From the NCBI GenBank assembly GCA_016714225.1, contig JADJNS010000012.1, positions 1 to 64,000 of the forward strand: a stretch of DNA of 64,000 nucleotides. Reading direction: 5' to 3'. The notes under the pieces are model-generated. The model was not told the DNA's origin and ran no database searches. It saw nothing but the letters and a program-made list of their open reading frames with translations. This document shows, one piece after another, positions 57,186 through 64,000 of the stretch (position 1 is the first letter of the stretch; each line of letters begins with the position of its first letter). The stretch comes from Archangiaceae bacterium. Lineage in GTDB: Bacteria; Myxococcota; Myxococcia; Myxococcales; Myxococcaceae. The translations under genes were made by a program, and so were the position numbers.

Positions 57186-60100
57186 ATGAACGCTCTCGTG
57201 CGTGTGGCCGTCGCGTGCCTGTTCGTCGCCTGCACCTGCAACGACAAGAAGACCGCGACCTCCGATCTCCAGCCCGAAGCGAATCACCCGCCGCTCGAGC
57301 TCAAGCCGCTGCCCAAGCCGCCCGAGGTCGGGGTGGCGCAAGAGCCGCCGCCCGACGCCGAGGCGCTCACCGTGGTGGCCGCGCGCCCCCAGGGCGTGGT
57401 GCAGGGCGAGGTGCGGCCCACCGTCACCTTCTCGAAGCCGGTGAAGAGCCTGGCGCAGGTCGAGGAGCAGCGCGCCGCCGACCAGCAGGCGCCGTTCGCG
57501 AAGATCGACCCTCCGCTCGAAGGCGAGTGGCGCTGGCTGGGCAGCGCCTCGGCCGAGTTCGTGCCGGCGAAGCGGGTGCCGCTCTCGAACAAGTACACCG
57601 TCACCGTGCAGCGGGGCCTGAAGGCCCTCGACGGCACCGCGCTCGACACCGACTACGTCTTCACCTTCGACACCCCGCCGCTCGAGCTCAACGACGTGGG
57701 GCCGTACCGCACGTTTCGGTGGATGAAGCCTGACGACGACCTTCGCCTGCTGTTCAACCAGCCGGTGGCGAGCGCCGAGCTCGAGTCGAAGCTGAAGCTG
57801 GTGGTCGACGGTGAAGCGAAGCCGCTGGCGGTGAAGGTGAAGAGCAGAAAGTCGATTCAAGACGAGAAGCGCGAGGCCGCCGAAGCCGCGAAGAAAGAGG
57901 GCAAGCGCGCGCAGACCGACTACGCGCCGCTCTCCGACGACCAGCGCGGCTACCAGAACCAGCAGACGCGCTACGTGCTCACCCCCGAGAAGAAGCTGCC
58001 GCTGGGCCGCCGCGTCACCCTGGCGCTGCCCGCCGAGCTGCACGGCGAGCAGGGCCCCGCCCCGATGGTGCACGCCGATGACCTGGTCTGGGAGACCTAT
58101 GGGCCCGCCACCATCGAGGCCATCTCGGTGCTGGGCGCCTACGGCCCGCTGCAGATCGAGAGCAGCAACGAGCTCGAGCTCGAGTCGCTGAAAGGCCACC
58201 TGAAGATCACCCCCGCGGTCGAGCTCGACTGGGAGAGCTCGCGCACCTGGGCGCCCAACGGCTCGTACGACGCGAAGCAGAAGCCGAACGCGCGCATCTA
58301 CGGCCGGTTCAAGCCGGGCACCACCTACCGGGTCGAGATCTCTCCCGGCGTCACCGACGTCTTCAAGCAGGCCACCGCGGCAGCCTCGAGCGGGTCTCCG
58401 CGCACCGAAGACCTGCGCCCCGCGCTGGTCACCGGGCCCTACCTGGGCCTCATCGAGGCGTCGAAAGACGCCGCGCCCAAGCTGCCGGTCGAGGTCTCGA
58501 ACCTGAAGAGCGTCGACGTGCAGATGTGGAGCCTCCACCGACCCGGCCGAGCTGGTGCCCGCGCTGCTCGAGAAGCAGCGCCGGCCCCAGGGGGCCAACG
58601 CGCGCCCCGACTTCAGCGAGAGCCAGGCGCTCAAGTACCCGAGGAACGTGGCGCGGGTTCACCCCATCGAGCTCTCCAAGATCTTCAAAGAGAAGCTCAC
58701 CGGCGTGGCGCTGGTCGCGCTCAAGAACAGCGAGGTGCAGTACGCGCCGCCCGAGGGGTGGCCGATGCTGGCGATGGTCACCGACCTCGCCGCGCACGTG
58801 AAGGTGGGCCCCAAGAAGTCGGTGGTCTGGGTGACGCGCCTGTCTACCGGCGGCGCGGTCGACGGCGCCGACGTCACGCTCTACGACGAGAACGGGGTGT
58901 CGAAGTGGTCGGGCAAGACAGATAAAGACGGCCTGGCCGACGTGCCGGGCGCGGTCGAGCTGAAGATCTCGGCCGCCCAGTACGAGTGGCAGTACCCGCA
59001 GGTGGTGGTGGTGGCGCAGAAAGACGGCGACCTCACCGGCACCGCCAACACGTGGGCCTCGGGCGTCGAGCCGTACGAGTTCGGCCTGAGCCAGGGGTGG
59101 GAAGGTGAAGCCCCGCAGTCGCACGGCTTCGTGTTCAGCGACCGCGGCATCTACCGCCCGGGCGACACCGTGTACCTCAAGGGCGTGGTGCGCTACCGCT
59201 CGGTGGGCGAGCTGAAGATGCCCTCGGCGAAGAGCGTCATCGAGGTGAAGGTCACCGACAGCCGAGATCAGACCGTGAAGACGGTGAAGGTGCCGGTGAC
59301 GAAGTACGGCACCTTCTCGGTCGAGGCGAAGATCGGCAAGGACGCGCCGACCGGCTACTACGCGGTGAGCGCGACCGGCACCACCGGCGAAGGCGCCGGC
59401 ACCGTCGAGCTGAACGGCAACTTCCGCGTCGAAGAATACCGGGCGCCTCAGTTCCGCGTCGAGGTGACCACCGCCAAGAAGTCGTACGTGGCGGGTGAGG
59501 CGCTCGAGGCCAAGGTGCTGGCGCGCTACCTGTTCGGCGGCGCGATGGCCGACGCCAAGACCAAGTGGAGCGTGAACCGGTCGAGCACCACCTTCTCGTC
59601 CGAGATCGCTCCCGACTTCAGCTTCGCGCAGGAGACCTGGTGGTGGGACGACCGCCAGCCCGAAGAGGCGAGCAACTTCTTCGCCAGCGGCGATGGCCGC
59701 GTCGACGTGAAGGGCGAGCTGCCCATCGTGCCCGGCAAGGTCGAAGCGCCCGGCGACAAGCCGTGGTCGTACACCGTCGAGGGCGAGGTCGAAGACGTGA
59801 ACCGCCAGGCGGTGGCCGGCCGCAAAGAGCTCACCGTGCACCCCGCGCAGCTCTACGTGGGCCTGCGTGCTCCGACCGGCTTCATGCAGGCGGGCAACGA
59901 GTACGGGCTCGACACGGTGGTGGTCGACACCGAGGGCAAGCGGGTGAAGGGGCGCAAGCTCGAGGTCACGGTGTTCTCGCGCGTGTGGAAGTCGGTGAAG
60001 AAGAAAGACGCCACCGGCGGCTTCTCGACGGTCAGCGAGCCGGAAGAGAAGCAGGTGCACCAGTGCCAGCTCGTGAGCGCCGACGACGCGCCGGTGCCGT

Positions 60101-63100
60101 GCAGGTTCAAGCCGGCCGAGGGCGGGTTCTTCATCGTCAAGGCGAAGGTCGAAGACGACGCGGGCCGCAAGCACCTCGCCTCGCTGGGCGTCTACGCGAC
60201 CGGCGCGGGCTTCGTGGCCTGGCAGCGCAACGACACCGACCGCATCGAGCTCGTCGTCGACAAGCCGAAGTACGACGTGGGCGACGTCGCCAAGGTGCTG
60301 ATCAAGTCTCCGTACCCCACCGCCAACGCGCTGCTGACGGTCGAGCGCGAGGGCGTGCTGTCGCGCCGGCCGCTCAAGCTCGAGGGCTCGGTGACCGCGG
60401 TCGACATTCCCATCACCGAAGACATGGTGCCGAACGTGTTCGCCGGGGTGGTGCTGATGCGCCCCCGGGTGGCCACGAAAGAGGGGCTCGAGACCGGCGA
60501 CGACCCGGGCCGCCCCAACGCGCGCATCGGCCTGGTGAAGCTGAACGTCGAGAAGAAGACCAAGCGGCTGAGCGTGAAGGTGAGCACCGACCAGCCGCAG
60601 TACCAGCCGGGGCAAGAGGTGAAGGTCTCGCTCGACGTGTCTGACTCGAAGGGCAAGGGGCTCGACGCCGAGGTCACGCTGTACGCGGTCGACGAGGCGG
60701 TGCTGATGCTCACCGACTACAAGACGCCCGACCCGATCTCGGCCATCTTCACCGACCGGCCGCTGTCGGTGCGCATCGGTGAGCCGCTGCTGCACCTGGT
60801 GCGGCGGCGCGCGTACGGTGAGAAGGGCGAGGCGCAGGGCGGCGGCGGCGGGCCTTCGGCCGAGGGCGCCGGCTTCCGCTCGAACTTCAAGACCACCGCG
60901 CTGTGGAGCCCCACGCTCGAGGTGAAGGGCGGCAAGGGCGCCGCCACCTTCAAGCTGCCCGACAACCTCACCACCTTCCGCATCATGGCGGTGGCGATCA
61001 CCGACGCCGAGCGGTTCGGCAGCGGCGAAGCGTCGATTCAGGTGAACAAGCCGGTGCTGGTGCTGCCGGCGCTGCCGCGGTTCGCGCGGGTGGGCGACAA
61101 GTTCGAGGCCGGCGTGGTGGTGCACACCTACGGCGGCGCGGGGGCAGGCGAGGTGACGGTGACCGCGGCGGTGACCGGCGGCGCGGCGCTGAGCGGGCCC
61201 GCCGAGCAGAAGGTGCAGGTCAGCGAGACCAGCCCGAAAGAGGTGCGGTTTCAGTTCACCGCCAACGCGCCGGTGCAGGCGGTGTTCAGGTTCAAGGCGG
61301 TGCGCGGGGCCGACAACGACGGGGTCGAAGAGAAGATACCCGTCGAGCTGCCGGTGGCGATCGAGGCGGTGGCCACCTACGGCGACACCGACGGGAAGAA
61401 GGTCGAGGGCGTGTCGCCTCCGAAAGAGGTGTGGCCCGACCTGGGGGGGCTGTCGGTGACGATGGCCTCGACCTCGCTGGGCAACTTCTCGCAGGGCTTT
61501 CAACAGCTCATCGAGTACCCCTATGGGTGCCTCGAGCAGCAGTCGTCGCGCCTGGTGCCGTTCGTGGCACTGCGGGAGATCGCCGGGCAGTTCAAGGTGC
61601 CCTGGCCGGGCGCGGACAAGAAGAAGCTCGCGGCCGAGGCCGAAGGCAACGCGTGGCTGAACACGTACCTGTTCCCGACCCTCGACGTGTCGAAAGAGAA
61701 GAACCCCGACGCGGTGATCGCGACCACGGTACGCTCGATCGCGCAGCTGCAGGACCACGACGGCTCGTTCAAGTACTGGCCCGACGCGTGGTGCAGCTCG
61801 TCGTGGACCTCGGCGTGGGCGACGCTCTCGCTGTACCGAGCGAAAGAGGTCGGCTTCTCGGTGCCGGGTGGGGTGTTAACCAAGGCCGAGGGCTACCTCG
61901 CGAAGGTGGCGGGCGGCACCTGCCAGGCGTGCGAGCACGGCTGCGACGACGAGACGCGGGTGATGGCGGCGTACTCGCTGGCGCGCATGAAGAAGCCCAA
62001 GGCGTCGGTGTACGGCGAGCTGTACGGGCGGCGCGAGTCGCTGTCGCTGTTCGGCCGCACGCTGCTGGCCAACGCGATGTTCGTGGGCGGCGGCGACCGC
62101 AAGCAGGCGCAGGGGCTGCTGCAGGAGATTCTCAACCACGCCAAAGAATCGCCCAAGGGCCTGCACGTGGAAGAGACGTCGTCGAAGACCTACGCCACGT
62201 ACTTCCACTCGGACGCGCGGACCAACGGGGCGCTGCTGCAGGCGCTCACCGACATCGCGCCGACCCACCCGTTCGTGGGCAAGCTGACGCGGTACCTGCT
62301 GGGCGTGCGGCAGGGCGACGGCGCGTGGCGCTCGACGCAAGAAGCCGCGTGGACGCTGATGGGCCTCACCGAGGTGGTGCGCACCAAAGAGAAAGACACG
62401 CCCGACTACCAGGCCACCGTGGCGCTGGGCGAGGCGACGCTGTTCGAGCAGCAGTTCCAGGGGCGCTCGATGAAGGTCGAAGAGAAGGCGCTGCCGATGG
62501 CCGAGCTGCTGAAGAAGACCAACGGCGCCGAGCAGAAGCTGACGTTCTCGAAGCAGGGGCCGGGCGTTCTCTATTACTCGGCGCTGCTGCGCTACGCGCC
62601 GAAGCAGCTGCCGATGACGTCGCTCGACAACGGGCTGTTCGTGCAGCGCTGGTTCGAGCCCTACGCGGGCGGGGGCCAGGCGACGAAGTTCTACGCCGGC
62701 GACCTGGTGCGGGTGCGGGTGCGGGTGGCGACCAACCAAGAGCGGCACTGGGCGGCGTTCGAGGTGCCGCTGCCGGCCGGGTTGGAGCCGGTCGACACCA
62801 CGCTGGCGACCACGGGGAAGAACGTGTCGAGCCCGAACGAAGAGCGCCGCGAGGTCGGGTACGAGGGTGAGGGCGGGGGAGAGGGTGAAGAGGGCGGGGC
62901 GTACGAGGGTGAGGGCGACGACCTGGGCCCCTGGGCGTTCGCGTTCTGGAGCCCGTTCAACCACGTCGAGCAGCGCGACTCGCGGGTGGTGCTGTTCGCA
63001 GACCACCTGCCGCCGGGCGTGCACGTGTCGAGCTTCGTGGCGCGCGCGACCACGCCGGGCACGTACCTGATGAAGCCCGCCCGCGGCGAGCTGATGTACG

Positions 63101-63174
63101 AGCCCGAGGTCTGGGGGCGCAGCGAGGGCGGCACGTTCGAGGTCGCGCTGCCCACGCCGGTCACCGTGAAGTGA
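57186..63174 (+). CDS. Bacterial alpha-2-macroglobulin lipoprotein (one frame break)
   Basis: About 1,995 aa. A lipoprotein signal (LFVACTC) leads into MG domains (RDQTVKTVKVPV, GYYAVSATGTTG, SDRGIYRPGDTVYLKG near 660). The thioester is YPYGCLEQQSSR with its Cys at 61528. An alpha-toroid domain and a C-terminal binding domain follow. This is the ECAM/YfhM type, a periplasmic protease trap. Frame 3 changes to frame 1 near 58535 (MWSL then TDPAELVPALLEKQ). It is next to a penicillin-binding protein as in E. coli. Confidence 0.93.
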
Positions 63175-63224
63175 GCGAAGGGCTGTCAGGGGGCTGGGTA
63201 AGGATGCGAGACCACGAGAGGCCG

Positions 63225-63252
63225 CGCACCCTGAGCCCGTCGAAGGGGCGCG
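63225..63252. repeat. PFDGLRVRG-type dispersed repeat
   Basis: CCCTGAGCCCGTCGAAGGG is at about 63230-63248. Read on the minus strand it gives PFDGLRVRG, a common signature of a dispersed intergenic repeat in many bacterial genomes. It lies in the 370-nt gap between the alpha-2-macroglobulin and the PBP-like gene. Only one copy is in this window. Confidence 0.55.
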
Positions 63253-63543
63253 ACCTTCGCCGAAGCTCCCCACGCCCCCAACCCATGCCGATGCCCCCGT
63301 CAGCTCGAGGCGGTGACGGCAGCTCCGGGCACCCATGTCTCGGAGCGCGCATGCGGACCACGAGACGAGCGGCTTCAGCGAGCGCCCAGCCCTGCCTCGC
63401 CTGGGGGCGCCAAAGGGACCCCCCTACGCGGGCCAGGGCGGGGCGCTCGCCACTACTCGGCCGCCCGCTCAGGACGCGCGGACAGTCTGGGGTCCTCCTT
63501 CTTCCCCAGCCGCGCTCGCGTTCATCGCCCGGCCGCTGCGCCG

Positions 63544-64000
63544 GGGCTGCTCGACTACCGCCCGATCGCCTCGGTGCGGATTCTCGACCGCGACGGAGGC
63601 TGCTGCGCGAGCGCGCTTCGAAAGACGAGCGCCCGACGCCCATCTCCCTCGCCGAGCTGCCGCCGCACGTCGAAGCCGCCTTTCTCGCGGCGGAAGATCA
63701 CGGCTTTCACCACCACCTCGGCGTCTCGCCCACCGCCATCGTGCGCGCGGCGAAGCAGAACCTCACCGCCGGCCGCGTGGTCGCCGGCGGCTCGACCATT
63801 TCGATGCAGCTCGCGCGCACCCTGGTGCCCCGCGAGCGCACCCTGTTCGGCAAGGTGCAAGAAGCCCTCTGGGCGCTGCGCCTCGAGGCCCACCTCACCA
63901 AGGCCCAGCTGCTCGAGCAGTACCTGAACCGCGTCCCCTTCGGGAACAACACCTGGGGCCTCGAGGCCGCCGCGCAGCTCTACTTCGGCCGCCCCGCCAA
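63544..64000 (+). CDS. pbpC: Penicillin-binding protein 1C-like transglycosylase (3' partial, frame break)
   Basis: GT51 glycosyltransferase motifs: LAAEDHGFHHHLGVSPTAIVRA (catalytic Glu), GGSTISMQLARTLVPRE, LWALRLEAHLTKAQLLEQYLNRVPFG. It polymerises lipid II and continues beyond the window. The stretch LLDYRPIASVRILDRDGG in frame 1 joins frame 3 near 63598 if one base is restored. An N-terminal membrane helix is not visible upstream, and 63175-63540 does not look coding, so the 5' end is damaged, mis-sequenced or displaced. Confidence 0.75.

Noticed and set aside
63161..63643. 160-aa minus-strand ORF near the window end
   Set aside because: It is Arg/Pro-rich and contains the PFDGLRVRG repeat signature, so it is a shadow of intergenic repeat DNA and the pbpC coding strand.

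Overview
The window is about 70% GC and almost wholly coding. Its gene content points to a myxobacterium (phylum Myxococcota). The evidence is Ser/Thr kinases with PEGA tails, a sigma-54 activator with an FHA domain, receiver/TPR and J-domain/TPR scaffold proteins, a PilZ protein of the Myxococcus-type paralogue family, many Gly- or Asp-Ala-Gly-rich lipoproteins, and the order rimP-nusA-ylxR-infB-DUF503-rbfA-truB. I see no phage, insertion sequence, CRISPR array, tRNA or rRNA gene. The species cannot be fixed from this sequence alone.

Layout. 1-6.4 kb: two large signalling or scaffold proteins, one of them with a receiver domain whose phospho-Asp is Glu, around a PilZ gene. 6.4-12.9 kb: housekeeping genes tsaD, rsmA, a deoxynucleoside kinase, panB, panC, smpB, an SspB-like adaptor and a TerB-like protein. 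12.9-18.1 kb: envelope and signalling genes, including a four-gene overlapping minus-strand unit (HD-GYP, lipoprotein, DUF971, PEGA) and a VNVA-repeat protein flanked by a short direct repeat. 18.2-18.4 kb: a G-quadruplex-prone hexanucleotide array. 18.5-26.8 kb: a nitrilase-family amidase and the translation cluster from rimP to truB, with a terminator hairpin in its leader. 26.9-33.9 kb: a Ser/Thr kinase and FHA sigma-54 activator between two lipoprotein transcription units that share an upstream element and a -24/-12-like promoter at matching spacing. 34.0-39.8 kb: a nested inverted repeat, a pseudokinase, a PgpH-like 7TM-HD protein, ybeY and a polyprenyl glycosylphosphotransferase. 39.8-48.3 kb: two POT-family transporters around a UPF0158 gene, uvrA, and a histidine kinase-receiver with a STAS-like partner. 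48.5-54.1 kb: an accessory stretch with a repeat-bearing lipoprotein, a truncated S15 hydrolase, a permuted methyltransferase, a relic of a Fis-type HTH and an RTX-repeat protein. 54.3-64 kb: a PLD-VTT-EEP lipid operon, a giant bacterial alpha-2-macroglobulin and the start of a penicillin-binding protein.

How the genes work together. The most novel-looking item is the predicted self-contained circuit at 27.7-33.9 kb: kinase, FHA activator, and two flanking lipoprotein operons with near-identical control regions. Translation and its quality control are well represented (rimP, nusA, infB, rbfA, truB, rsmA, tsaD, ybeY, and smpB next to an SspB-type ClpX adaptor). The alpha-2-macroglobulin and PBP genes form the usual envelope-defence and repair pair.

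Sequence quality. At least ten single-base frame breaks interrupt otherwise intact genes, including essential infB and five in 410 bp of uvrA. Most look like indels left in the consensus, so broken genes here should not be read as biological pseudogenes without re-sequencing.
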